This document shows positions 23,465 through 34,303 of a stretch of DNA of 64,000 nt, one piece after another (position 1 is the first letter of the stretch; each line of letters begins with the position of its first letter). The position numbers and the translations under genes were made by a program. A model generated the notes under the pieces. That model did no database searches. It was given only the letters and a program-made list of their open reading frames with translations, and was not told the DNA's origin. Location: NCBI RefSeq assembly GCF_023101765.2, contig NC_064217.1, positions 1,612,001 through 1,676,000 of the forward strand, given 5' to 3'. This DNA comes from Spodoptera frugiperda. Lineage: Eukaryota; Arthropoda; Insecta; Lepidoptera; Noctuidae.

Positions 23465-23608
23465 TTTGAGGCGGGACAATCATCTAATGCCTTCAGTCAG
23501 TAGGAGTTTTAGTTTAGAGAGTTTTAGTCTAGAGTTTAAAAACCAGCCTGTTCCTACTCCCGCTTTTCAAGCCGGAGTCTCGGTAACCCACTAGGCAGTT
23601 CGCAGCTC
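23465..23608 (-). repeat. R1-tailed SINE-like element
   Basis: Minus strand: a clear head (CATCCGGAGCTGCGAACTGC, TTACCGAGACTCCGGCTTG), a rearranged middle with a TTTAGT repeat, and a poly-A tail seen as T7 at the left edge. Confidence 0.75.
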
Positions 23609-25065
23609 CGGATGTTTTATTGATCTCGATTTTGATCGAGTATACAAGACTTGTTATTTTTTTATTATATTTCATCAAGCAAATTATTGCTTGAAAGCTA
23701 GCTAGCAAGCATGATGTCAGTCATATTAAGTCAATATTACAAAAGCAAATGGCTGATTTATAAAGGAGTTTTAACACAGCCCTTCAGCTTCAGCTTCGTG
23801 ACGTCATGTTGTTAGATATCTTTGATCGAAACTTGATCTCATCACATCGATCTTCCGTGTCCCAAGAATAACTTAATAAAGAACATCGGGCATTTTTGTA
23901 TGGGACACTTACCTACGGCGAACAAAAATAAAATTAGGTACGGTGGATAGGCAATTAAATCTAGTTCACAATGGTATAGTTCCCATATCTGTGGGTCGTG
24001 GCAATAAGGAGAAATTGGACATTTAAAAAATATTTAGGTATAAATGTTTTTGGGCAATAATTGAAGAGGAAAAAGGGAATCAAAAATAATTAAAACAACA
24101 TATTTTTCTCTTAACTTTTGGCGAAGGACTGCGATGATGATGACGAAGGACTGCGATGTAGTAAGATAAGCTAGCTACCTGCGCGAGCGCAACATAATAC
24201 CAGTTTTAAGACCATGGGCGAGAGTGAGAACGAAACATGCACATCAACTTGACGGATTTAGTCTGATTGGGTTTATAAAAATACCACGGAGTGATATTTT
24301 AACTTACTGAGCGGTCGTTTAGTAATTAGGAAAAATAGTCAACTTAAAATATCATTTTCATTTTACTAATTATTTCCATTTTCCCATTATTGTGAATCAA
24401 AATAACTACACAATATTAAATATGATTGCAAACACTATCATTTAAAAATATTTTGGTTTATGTTCGCGACTTTTAAAAAATCGGGTAAAAAACGCCCGAT
24501 GTCCTTTAGCCACATTATCCTCAATCCGAAAGAATGCAATAATCAATTCCTCTTTACCTACTCCCTCAGACCACATCCAGCCAATTTGCCAGCTGATCCA
24601 TTATTAATACCCAATCTGTTCCGCAAGGTGGCGCTTTGCTCATTAACATAAATCATGTTGAGACTTGATACCGCGCCTTCAAGCCAGTTTATGAAGTGTA
24701 TTGCGCTGTGTTTGTTGGGTGTAAATTAACTAGGCTTTGCATAGGTATTACAGGGATTTTATTTTAAGACCCCTTGGATTTGGGAGATAAAAATCCTCTC
24801 AACGCTGTAGATTAGTTAATGGATCCTCAGTGTTGGAACCAAAGTTTGCTGAAACATTGGTTATATTAAATTGTTGTACGTTAAGGGAACGTTACGTTAC
24901 GTTTTGTTTGTGTCATAAAGTTATTAATGAACTGTATGAATGGTGACGACTGAAGTTTTCTGAGTTTTTTTTTAATTAGTTTTAGTAGAAATGGAACGAA
25001 GAAAGAATGTTACAGAAATCGCTGTATCCTCCAGGGCAAGAAATTTCTTCTACTGGTCACCATGC
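23609..25065. other. AT-rich stretch, nothing firmly recognised
   Basis: Contains a 20-bp tandem duplication at 24,123-24,158 (GAAGGACTGCGATG twice). The open frame at 24,460-24,651 is unrecognised. Confidence 0.45.
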
Positions 25066-25228
25066 CTTTTTTATGAGGGAGGGGGGACAATTCAATGACT
25101 TCTCCCGCCTATGGTGCGGCAAGAGGGAGTGTCACATTGTTACTGACAAAAACCACTCCGTGCCAACTCCTGCTCTTCGAGGCAGAGCTCTGGTAAACCC
25201 GCTGATTAGTCCGCAGCTCTGGGCATAT
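25066..25228 (-). repeat. R1-tailed SINE-like element
   Basis: Minus strand: head (AGAGCTGCGGACTAATCAGC), GGAGTTGGCACGGAGTGG, CACTCCCTCTTGCCGC and GGCGGGAGAAGTCATTG, then a C/T-rich tail. The open frame over it (25,007-25,237) is incidental. Confidence 0.75.
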
Positions 25229-25618
25229 GCAATGTGAATGTAAAAATGTTATATATATCTCGGTAGGTACCTATTCATATTCATAATTTTACTAGACAAG
25301 CACAAAGTAACAAATCTACGTACAACTTACCATTATTCGAACTAATGACGTCACAACATCGATATATTGGCTTAATAACGAAAGTAATTCATAGTTATCA
25401 ATCGCATGCTCTCACACTAAGTACAGAAAATAAATAAGAAAAGTTCTTTTCCTCAGAATTACTTGAGATCGAGTGTACGAGCTAAGCTTGTGGAATACTG
25501 AGAAATGTTCACGGATCTCAATGAAAGCCTTGATCAGAAGTCGATGGAGTTGTACGCTGTTATTTAGTTCTTGGATACCCATAAACCAATATTATTTTAA
25601 ACTCTAACGTTTAAAATA
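25229..25618. other. AT-rich stretch, nothing recognised
   Basis: No gene or repeat recognised. Confidence 0.5.
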
Positions 25619-25778
25619 TCCTACTAATATTATAAAAGCGAAAGTTTATTATGTTAATTTGTTGGTAGGAGTACTTTCACGAAAAACGGCTGAACGGATC
25701 TGAGTGAAACTTGGAACAGGGGAAGATTAATGTTTAGGATAATACAAGCTAGTTTTTAGCTCCCCGCGAAAGAGTAAT
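25619..25778 (+). mobile_element. Helitron-like element, 5' part
   Basis: Starts A|TCCTACTAATATTATAA, the same start as the 22.9-kb copy. It continues with AAAACGGCTGAACGGATCTG and ACAAGCTAGTTTTTAGC, then decays after CTCCCCGCGAAAGAG. The 3' hairpin and CTAG end are not preserved. Confidence 0.55.
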
Positions 25779-27283
25779 GTTATAGGTGTTTTATGTAAAA
25801 TAATCATACCTAATGATAACTAAACCAGATTTGTTACTGAAAAGGTATTTTTGATACCTACCAACTATTGGTAAAAGAGACGTAAGACAAATTAAGTTTG
25901 TCCCAGTAAAGACTCCACTAATCAACGCAGACGAAACCAAAGGCAAAAGCTGGCTGTAAATAATTATATAATATTAATACATAGGCAGGTTTAATAACAG
26001 ATATAATAATTACAACAATGTATTACCTCAATATCATTTTAATCACAGCATAATAATTATTTAGTAGAAACTTCTTGTAATACCCAAGTAGAGCTCTTAC
26101 GATGATGAAGGATTGGAGAATGTTAGAAAATTAATCGTGGATTCATGTTCAAATACTAATCTTATATGCGCAAACAGACCTGAAACAATTATTGTTCTAC
26201 GACTAAATGATGAAGTAATTATTGTTACAAGGATCCTTCTATTAATTCAATGTTACATAGAAGTACGATAGGGATATATACAAAAGACAAATATAAAATT
26301 AAATATCTATTTAGTCCGTCAGTTAGGTAATGATAAAAATAAAACATTAGACGGATATTTTTTATTTTGTCATAATATAAGACAATGATTAGATAACGAA
26401 TCAAAGTATAGGAGTGGGAACAAATACTTCATTTGTACGTATAAAATGTACCTAGAACGTCACACTATATCTAAAATTGATCTATCTTCGAAAGTATTTG
26501 TTTTCCGTAAGAAAATAATCTACAAGACGGACATTAAAATAGTAAAAATTGTGAAACACGAAAGACACCACACATTACACCTTGCGTGCAGTCAATGTCG
26601 GCTTTAAGTCTTTATTAGATTTAATGTTATACCTAATGTGGTAGAATAGTCATTCTAAGAAAAGGAGGATAAGTATAAATATAATCATTATTATTTACGG
26701 TATAATGAAACAGTGTCCAAGAGCAGTTTAGTGTTTGACCTAGTATAATATTAATATGAAAATACAATACAACTTGAAATCGAGTTGGATGACTTTATAT
26801 TTTTAGAATGTAACTATTGAAAGTAAATTGTAATTGCTTCAACGCACCTGATATACACATATTGAAATGCTTCAGAATAAAAGATGAAAAGACATCGGTC
26901 GCACTTCATTGAGCAATTTCTCTCTACTATGACTTTTACTGACGATCTCAAATCGTATTTTCACAAATTCTAGGTATCGAAACAAAAATATAAACTGCGG
27001 TAAAACTATCTCGGTAATAGAAAACCACAAACCGAGTGACTACTGGAATAGCTATTAATATCCAAGTACCAATACTGTAACTGCCGTAAATATTAAAATA
27101 CTAGTTTCTTCCAGTGACTTCGTTCACTTTATCAAAAAAATAGCTTGTGTATTATTTAAAAATATACCTAATCTGTATCCGTGTATTCAGATACCTATAA
27201 AATATCCAGTGGGATATTCATGCTTCACCACAAAAAGAGCGACTCGACTCACAGAGAATCAGCATGAAATAACGTTTTTTGTG
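25779..27283. other. AT-rich stretch, nothing firmly recognised
   Basis: A 28-bp string (AATAATCTACAAGACGGACA and on, 26,514-26,541) recurs at 60.12 kb and marks an unknown repeat. Otherwise nothing. Confidence 0.45.
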
Positions 27284-27420
27284 AGGGGAAAATCTTTATT
27301 GACTTCTCCCGCCTTGGGCGAGGCGAGAGGAAGTGTCAGACACTTACTGACTTAAAACCACCCCATTCCGACTCCTGTTTTTCGAGTCGGAGCCCCGGTA
27401 ACCCGCTAGGCAGTCCACAC
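27284..27420 (-). repeat. R1-tailed SINE-like element
   Basis: Minus strand: head (GTGGACTGCCTAGCGGG, TTACCGGGGCTCCGACTCG), the GTCAGTAAGTGTCTGACAC block and GGCGGGAGAAGTCAATAAAG. The A tail is mostly lost. A jockey-type tail lies about 10 bp to the right. Confidence 0.8.
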
Positions 27421-27429
27421 ATTCACGAT

Positions 27430-27540
27430 ATGGTTGTGTTTCACCATGTAACTCTTTAGGTGTTGCAGGTGTCCATTGGAAAAGCCGATTGCTTACCATC
27501 AGGTGAACCATCCGCTTATCATCCTATCTAATATAAAAAC
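27430..27540 (+). repeat. 3' end of the jockey-type composite repeat
   Basis: AGGTGTTGCAGGTGTCCATTG, CCGATTGCTTACCATCAGG and TGAACCATCCGCTTATC, then an A-rich end. 5'-truncated. Confidence 0.65.
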
Positions 27541-29914
27541 AACAAAATCTTTTTTGGCCTAACAACAAACATACAAGTAGGTATTTGTAAGATACGGATT
27601 TTGCCAAAATATACATCTTACATTTTGCTGTTCATTGTTCAATCATGCGATTTCATAATCGGTTCACGATAGACGAAGACACCTTTCAACTGGAAGGCTT
27701 TCTATTTATAGTGGCTTAGGTAAGAATAGAGATAGGATCGAATTTTCTGATCCGATTAAACATTGTTTTCATGTCTGTTGTGAGAACAGACAGGCGACAA
27801 CATTGTTTGTCTGTAGATAAGATTAAGATTTTTTTATTTATCTTTATTGGCCCTTCAACGGTTGTGTACATTAGAACATTCAACAACAAACATTTCCATT
27901 ACATATATGCGAGAAAAATGTAGGGGAATAAATTAAATACAGTGTATTAGAAAATGAGTAACAAATTATGTGTTCTCAGTTGAGAATGTTGTATTAAAAA
28001 CCGTAGTAAATATTAGGATATAGAATCCCATTTTCATGAATAGTTGTTTTTTCATCTACAGTTCAATCGTCACGTTTAGGTGTTCCTTTACGCTAAGTAA
28101 CTCTTAGTCAAGAGATGATTTAGGGGTGGTTAATAAAAATGGCCATGAGCATTAAAACTGATGAGACTTGCCTAAATTGTATTTTAAGCAACCTAATATA
28201 AAATGAAAAATAGCATTTTTCAGAATAATAAAATTCGTGATTTCCATACATACAAGATTGACGCGAATACTTTTCATTCTAATGACATAATATTCACTCA
28301 TGGCTCACTCACATAGAATCTGCGGAACGAGAAGCCTATTCACTGCTCGTAACGACACGACCCATATGATTATGGCTATAAAGCCTTGCTATAATCATAA
28401 ACGTTTCTACGGGTTCTGTACCATTCCCACATCCAAAATGCTCCTTCTTGACATATTGGTATTACAACTACAAATTGTATTTCTTTAGTCAGTTCCATGG
28501 CATTTGTGAACGTTAGTACATTGAAAGTAACAAACCATTAAAAAAGTACAAATAGGTGATGCGGTAATGTGGTTGTGCACTGCGACAAAAAAAAAATCGT
28601 CTCTGGCCAAGTTATAAGATTATAATATGCGCTCAGAAAGTGTCATAATAAGATGTGCACAAGTATCGCTAGATGGAAAATAGAGAGGGGCGTGGTTTGT
28701 AACGTCCCGTAGTCTAATGCGAATCAATTTATGACATCTCCTCTTTGTAATGCTTCATGGTTGCAAGCAATTCAATATTATGTACTTCAATATTATGTAT
28801 TTTTACGTGGTCGTATTTAACATCTTATGTACATTACTGTGGTCCAAAAATAATCCTACTTTCGTTAAAAAATCATTGCTATCGTGCAAAATGCTACTAA
28901 CATCAACATAACTAACGCTTCAGAAAGCGTGGAAATGCATGTGAAATTCTGTAAGAGCCTTTAACACGTCATGGAACTTTAGACCTAATATAGCCTGCCT
29001 TTAAGTTTATTTTACAAGTAAAATTCTTAAAGTATCGGTGTGCGAAAATCGCTTTGAGACTAAATTCCAAAGATCCTGATTTTGTATTTTGAAATTTGTA
29101 CTTAGGTATTATATTATACGTGTAAACGTTATTTGAGTTGAAAATTGGTTTTCGTTAAAAATGATTTAGGTAGAAAAAGAAAACTGTACATTATATAATA
29201 CAAGAAAAAAAACTTTTGGTGAACTTTTTCAGTTAGTCCGAATTACCTGACGTAATAATCCTATTCCTGTCAATAAAATACCAACTTTTTTTCTTTTTTA
29301 TCGATTGTTTTATTGGTTTGATATTGCATTGCATGACTACTACTCGTAAATTACAGTCTTCATTACCTAGGATGGGCAAAAAGTTACTTCTACGATTAAT
29401 CCAAAATATATTTCATTAATTTATTTTTTGTTCTTTGTAGAGTGAAGTTGACTGAAAAAGATTTATTAAGTAAAAACAATGCCACAGTATGACGATAGTA
29501 TTACAATTAATACACCCTTCAACGAATTTGAAAGATTTATTTTTCTTTTACGTGCTCTATATTTTTCTTTAATCCCATTCCCTTAGGAAATTAAAATAAA
29601 TTACCTTTGTAAGAAAGTTTAAAAATCGTTTTTATTAAATGTTACATAATTTTGAAAGGCTAAAGTAAGTTTTCAATGTCGATAATGCTGTAGCATGAAA
29701 AATTAATAAGGTGTAGAAAATTTAAGACAAAAGTATGATAATTATAATGTAACATTACTAATTTAATTATAAGTGATCAATATAATATATTGTTGTATAC
29801 TTTACGGCAGTTGTGCTGAAACCAATACTCTGTATCTTACCAATAATATAAGAGTTTGGATGACTCAGGGATAATCGATCGATCGGGGTGCCCATAGTTA
29901 AGTTGTATACTTAT
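27541..29914. other. 2.4 kb of AT-rich DNA, nothing recognised
   Basis: No gene or repeat recognised. The 28,300-28,488 open frame has no family resemblance. Confidence 0.45.
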
Positions 29915-30056
29915 CTGCGAACTGCCTAGCGGGTTACCGGGGGCCCAGGCTCTAAAAGCACGTGTAGGAACGAGGAGGTTATTAGTCTGTAAGACTCTGA
30001 CACTCCCTTTTGACTCGCTTAAGGCGGAAAAAGCCATTGAATGATTTAAAAAAAAA
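29915..30056 (+). repeat. R1-tailed SINE-like element
   Basis: Head CTGCGAACTGCCTAGCGGG, then GAACGAGGAGGTTATTAGTC, GTAAGACTCTGACACTCCC and AGCCATTGAATGATTTA, with an A9 tail. Confidence 0.8.
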
Positions 30057-30974
30057 GATAAACCCCTCAAAAAAAGTTGTAGGTATGTCAGATATTTTTT
30101 TCAACTTCCAAACTTATTTATACAAACATTATAATATTATGTATCTTGCGACAAACTTCTCTTCATCTCTCATACTTCTAATTCAGCCTTTTGATATTCA
30201 TATATTTGATATTTAGACGGAGCAGAAATATTTGTTAAATTATACATAATGATTTTCTTCCCAGTTTATATTTATTCGGAGTTAACGAACCAAGCCGGGA
30301 AAATGGAAATTTCTCCTCCAAGGTTAAAATTATGTTAAATAGCTTTTTAATGCTAGCTTCATGTAATTTTAATTTAGGCACCATGACAGTCTTTGCTCTA
30401 TTAATGGAAGTTTTGGAATTGAAAACCTTTGCAGAAAATTTGGCTTAGAGACTGTTACGATTGGGATCTCTAGACTAACGAGGTAGCTATCAGTCAGTTG
30501 TAGGATTTTACGAAATATCTTCGATATTCGGTACAGATTCTAACTTTAATAAATAAACAAGTGTATACTGAGACCAGAAATTTCCACGTACGCCATGTAT
30601 TCTGCCAATCAAAGGACAACACAGACGAGGTTTTCAGACGACACTAAGTCAGCTCTAACGAACCAAACAGTATGGAAATTTGGACTGCCTTTGAGGCCAT
30701 TCTCAAAACGAAACGAGTTCCAACTCGTATTACTCCATTTTCCTTGAGATTTCGGCTTTAATTTTCACATTTTTTGAATTATTATTTGTGTTTCCATGTT
30801 ATCGCACCAGTTTTGATGCCAAAAGAGACTTTTTATTGGATGGATATTTTTGGACGCGTCTTGTTAAACCAAGCTTAGGTATTTTGGTGTGCTTAGTATT
30901 TGTGGTTGAATATTTTGTATGATCTAAAGTATTTTAGACGCATAGCTTACCAATCTGCACAATTTTTACTGTCA
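30057..30974. other. AT-rich stretch, nothing recognised
   Basis: No gene or repeat recognised. Confidence 0.5.
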
Positions 30975-31036
30975 GTTTGCACTGCCTATCGGCTTTCCGG
31001 GGCTCCGATTAAAAAAGCATCAGATAAAAAAAAACA
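30975..31036 (+). repeat. R1-tailed SINE-like element, head only
   Basis: Keeps only the head (TGCCTATCGGCTTTCCGGGG, CTCCGA) before passing into an A-rich stretch; the R1-like 3' half is missing. Confidence 0.5.
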
Positions 31037-32327
31037 TCAGATTTAAATAATTTAATCAGAAAGGAAAATGATATTGAAAAACTGTAGAGACAGTTGAAAA
31101 ATTTTTTCGCCTTAAATACACATCCAAAAGCACCCTAATTCTAAGATACTAGCCGTTGTTATTTCTCAAAAACCTACCAAGAAGGTTCCGTTACAGAATA
31201 ATATTTTTCCAGACACACAACTACTTACGGACGACATCAATAAATTACTTCACGTTACACACCAGTGGAACTCACCATCGGTCTGGAGTCGAGACAAATT
31301 ATACAAAACGAGACGATAATATGAGTTCAAGGTCACCAGAGATGAAAGGCCAAGAGACAATTGCAAGAAAAATGAGGATCTTTTTTTTCTGTAATAATTA
31401 TTTTCACCAGAATGATTTCTGTTCGAACAAAGGGAATTCGCTGAATTTATTGGTTAAGGTTTTGGGCGCTTAGAAAATCTGTCTGGACACTTTGAAGTTA
31501 AGAATTGGCTTGAGTGCTGTGCTATCCTTTTTTTTTGGCCTCCGTCTTATCTTTTACTGTTACTTCGGATAAGTTCAAGGATTTTATCTACGTCTTAGGT
31601 GAAATATTGTTTTAGTATTAGGTAGAAATAGGCCGAGTTTGTTCAGTTTTAAGGTTAAGTAATCATAAGAACTATTACTAAGAATTTTGTTTTGCGAAAT
31701 TAAGAATTGTAATTATGTTTGGTTTCATTCTCAGTACTAATAATAATAAATCTAGAATTCGGTCAGGCGTTTAGCAATATTTTCATCTGCTATTATGTGT
31801 AGAAACTTTGCAAATTTCATTGGAAATAAAAACAACAATTTTATTGTTCAACGAATAAATTCATGCTGTTTACAAGCAATACGAATAATATTTTTTCAAC
31901 AAACAATTTTGTACATATTCACTTTTTGTCAATATTTATTCACGCTCAAAATTAAGTTTAATCTTCCAAAAAAAATCTTCTGCATTTCTTTACAAAATAA
32001 AAACATGTTTGTCTTGAGCACATAAAAGCGTATTTGTTATTCGTTGGATATTAAAGAAAATAATTTATATTTAGGAGCACGAAAGCAGCCGCAGAATATA
32101 AATTTTTAACGTGTTAAGAACTGTGATAAATAGCAGCACTTGGCACCTGGCACGAGACATAAACTATCTGCGCCACGTGGATGCTACTGCTGCGAGTTTC
32201 TAGCATTTACCACAATTACCTACGTACTATAGCTATCTTAACGGCTCTAGGTAAATTTAACAGAAGTTTTGTTATTAAAAGAATTAAAGTTGATATAATA
32301 AGGAGATGAATTGTATAGCAATCACAC
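31037..32327. other. AT-rich stretch with one exon-like open frame
   Basis: 31,116-31,319 is open for 67 codons on the plus strand without an ATG (see findings). The 105-codon frame in another phase (31,156-31,473) looks like its shadow. The rest is unremarkable. Confidence 0.35.
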
Positions 32328-32501
32328 TAACTAATATCATAAATGTGAAAATTTATTTGTTGGGATGTTTGTCCATTATTCACGCTTAAACTACTAAACG
32401 GATTTTAATGAAATTAAGTGTACAGACAGGGTATGAGCTGACTTTGGGTGATAGGATACTTTTTATCACACGAGCACAGCGAAGCCGCTGGTAGAAGCTA
32501 G
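32328..32501 (+). mobile_element. Helitron-like non-autonomous element, near full length
   Basis: Starts with ACTAATATCATAAATGTGAA, continues with CTACTAAACGGATTTTAATG and GATACTTTTTATCACACGAG, and ends AGCGAAGCCGCTGG, AGAAGCTAG followed by T. The GC hairpin and CTAG|T terminus fit Helitron ends. Confidence 0.6.
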
Positions 32502-32511
32502 TTAGAAAGCT

Positions 32512-32594
32512 ATGGTATTTCAAGTGTCCATGGGCCATCTTACCATCGGGTGATCCGTCAGCTTGTTTACCGGCTTAACCCCATTAAAAAAAAA
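32512..32594 (+). repeat. 3' end of the jockey-type composite repeat
   Basis: ATTTCAAGTGTCCATGGGCC, CTTACCATCGGGTGATCCG, TCAGCTTGTTTACCGGCTT and an A9 tail; immediately follows the Helitron-like element. Confidence 0.7.
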
Positions 32595-33062
32595 CACAGC
32601 AAAAACTTTTAACATATTTTTATAACACACATCATTAAAATACCTTTGTCTTTGACGAGTACTCAAATATTAGATAATATTATATTTTCCTGCATTTTAT
32701 TCTTATCGTAATTTATTTGAGGGTCCCCTATATATGATATATTCTTCGACAGATATCTATCATCTGTCATCTCAATGTTCGTTTCCTTCCTGGCTATATC
32801 GTACATCCATCTTTGTTCTGCCGTAATTATGTTAGGAACGAGTCTATCTCCTTATTATGTAGTATGTTTTGTTACGTTTTTGTATTTAGTTTGTGACAAA
32901 AATCTTAAAATATTATACGTGTTGCTTTTTGTATTAATTTGTATTATAAATTATTTCCTGGTAATGATGGATAATAATGGAAATATAAACCACATCGTGT
33001 TCTTTAACACACAATAATTTTCTTCAAACATTTTTAATTACGATACCAGATGATATAAATAC
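32595..33062. other. AT-rich stretch, nothing recognised
   Basis: An 80-codon frame (32,775-33,017) is rich in F, L, I, V and C and could encode a hydrophobic peptide. It has no recognised relative and is probably chance. Confidence 0.4.
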
Positions 33063-33305
33063 CTAAAGCAGTTTTTGAATAGGATAGTCTAGTTGGACTT
33101 TCTCTGCGTTTGAGCTGCTCTGTGGTTTCATATCCCTCTGTGATGCAATAACCGCGACTGAGTGAACGCCACAGAAATGCAGATGCAAGTGCCAATCCCA
33201 GTCAAGGGTAACTGACAGTCGATTAATTTCCGTCCCTGACAAGAAATCCGCACCAGGTACGTTTACGGGCGTCCGGTTCCAATATCCGATGACGTATCGT
33301 TTGCT
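33063..33305 (-). other. GC-richer island, open for 81 codons on the minus strand
   Basis: In AT-rich surroundings this island is balanced in composition and uninterrupted between TAA (33,306-33,308) and TAG (33,063-33,065). The translation is not low-complexity: it contains G-Y-W-N-R-T-P-V-N-V-P-G and L-D-W-D-W-H-L-H. There is no early ATG; the only M is well inside. It could be an internal exon, a decayed TE fragment or a conserved non-coding element. I do not recognise it. Confidence 0.35.
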
Positions 33306-33576
33306 TTAATATTGTTACCGATTTAGAATTAAGTTATGTAAAGCTAGATCACTTAGCTGGAATGCTAGATATCTCCCAGAGATTATATTGGTTCGGGCTA
33401 TGCATAGTATAATGATGAATATTTAAATAATACACGAGATGAAAAAAAAACAACTATAGTATAACGACAAAAATAATAGCTATAGGTTTATTTTTTCATA
33501 AATTCATAAATATTTATGCAGTTCAATTAATTTGTTACATATTATATAGAATAGAAACAGGCGGAAATCATTGCTA

Positions 33577-33655
33577 CACTGACAAAACAAAAACATTAGA
33601 TTTTTAGTTTTAATTCTGCTTATAGTAAAACTAAAAATCGAATGTATTGTTAGTG
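33577..33655. other. 79-nt near-perfect hairpin
   Basis: Arms 33,593-33,612 and 33,626-33,645 pair over 20 bp with one mismatch around a 13-nt loop. CACTGACAA (33,577) and TTGTTAGTG (33,647-33,655) pair further out. It could be a MITE or a pre-miRNA-like hairpin; its sequence matches no miRNA I know. Confidence 0.55.
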
Positions 33656-34189
33656 CCATTAGTTACAGTTTAAAACATCAAACAAGATATAAAAAATACA
33701 ATAAGCAATAGTCACAATCAGTGTTAAGGGCACTGATTTAAATTCACGTCTCCGAAAAACAAACTGTCACTCTGACGTTTTATTGCCATAAAACAAACAG
33801 ACAAACAAACAAGGTAGTGTGTTGACAACGCTCGATAAATTGGAACGAGACTCCAGTGACGTAAACATTGACACTCTTTGCCTTAAAGAAGTGGATCGTA
33901 GTCGCGAAAACTTTACATAAAGGATTCGCGACGTGGATTAGCTTAAACTTCTTTCGTTCAGTTTCAAGTGTGTGATAACTTACCATTAGGATTAGGTATT
34001 TTTGGTGTCCCTATGAGATATACCTATTTCTAATGTAACATGCAAGATTTTTTAAATACTATTTGTTAATGATATATTATAAACGTCAATACCAGCATGT
34101 AATCGCCCCACTGCTGAAGAAAGCCTTTTTCGCGTATGGAGATAAATTGTGTATTAATCCTAATATCTCCCACAGTCCTCAAATTTCTT
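33656..34189. other. AT-rich stretch, nothing recognised
   Basis: No gene or repeat recognised. Confidence 0.5.
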
Positions 34190-34303
34190 ATCCCCAGGCT
34201 GGCAACGCACTTGTAACGTCTCTGGTGTTTCAGGTGTCCTAGCCAGCGCTGATTGCTTACCATGCAGTGATCCGTCTGCTCTAATGGCTTATCCTATAAA
34301 AAA
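34190..34303 (+). repeat. 3' end of the jockey-type composite repeat
   Basis: CCCCAGGCTGGCAACGCAC, TTGTAACGTCTCTGGTG, TTTCAGGTGTCC, GCTGATTGCTTACCATG, CAGTGATCCGTCTGCTC and a short A tail. Confidence 0.75.

Noticed and set aside
32775..33017. Small membrane protein gene
   Set aside because: Hydrophobic composition is expected from T-rich DNA; no conservation evidence available.
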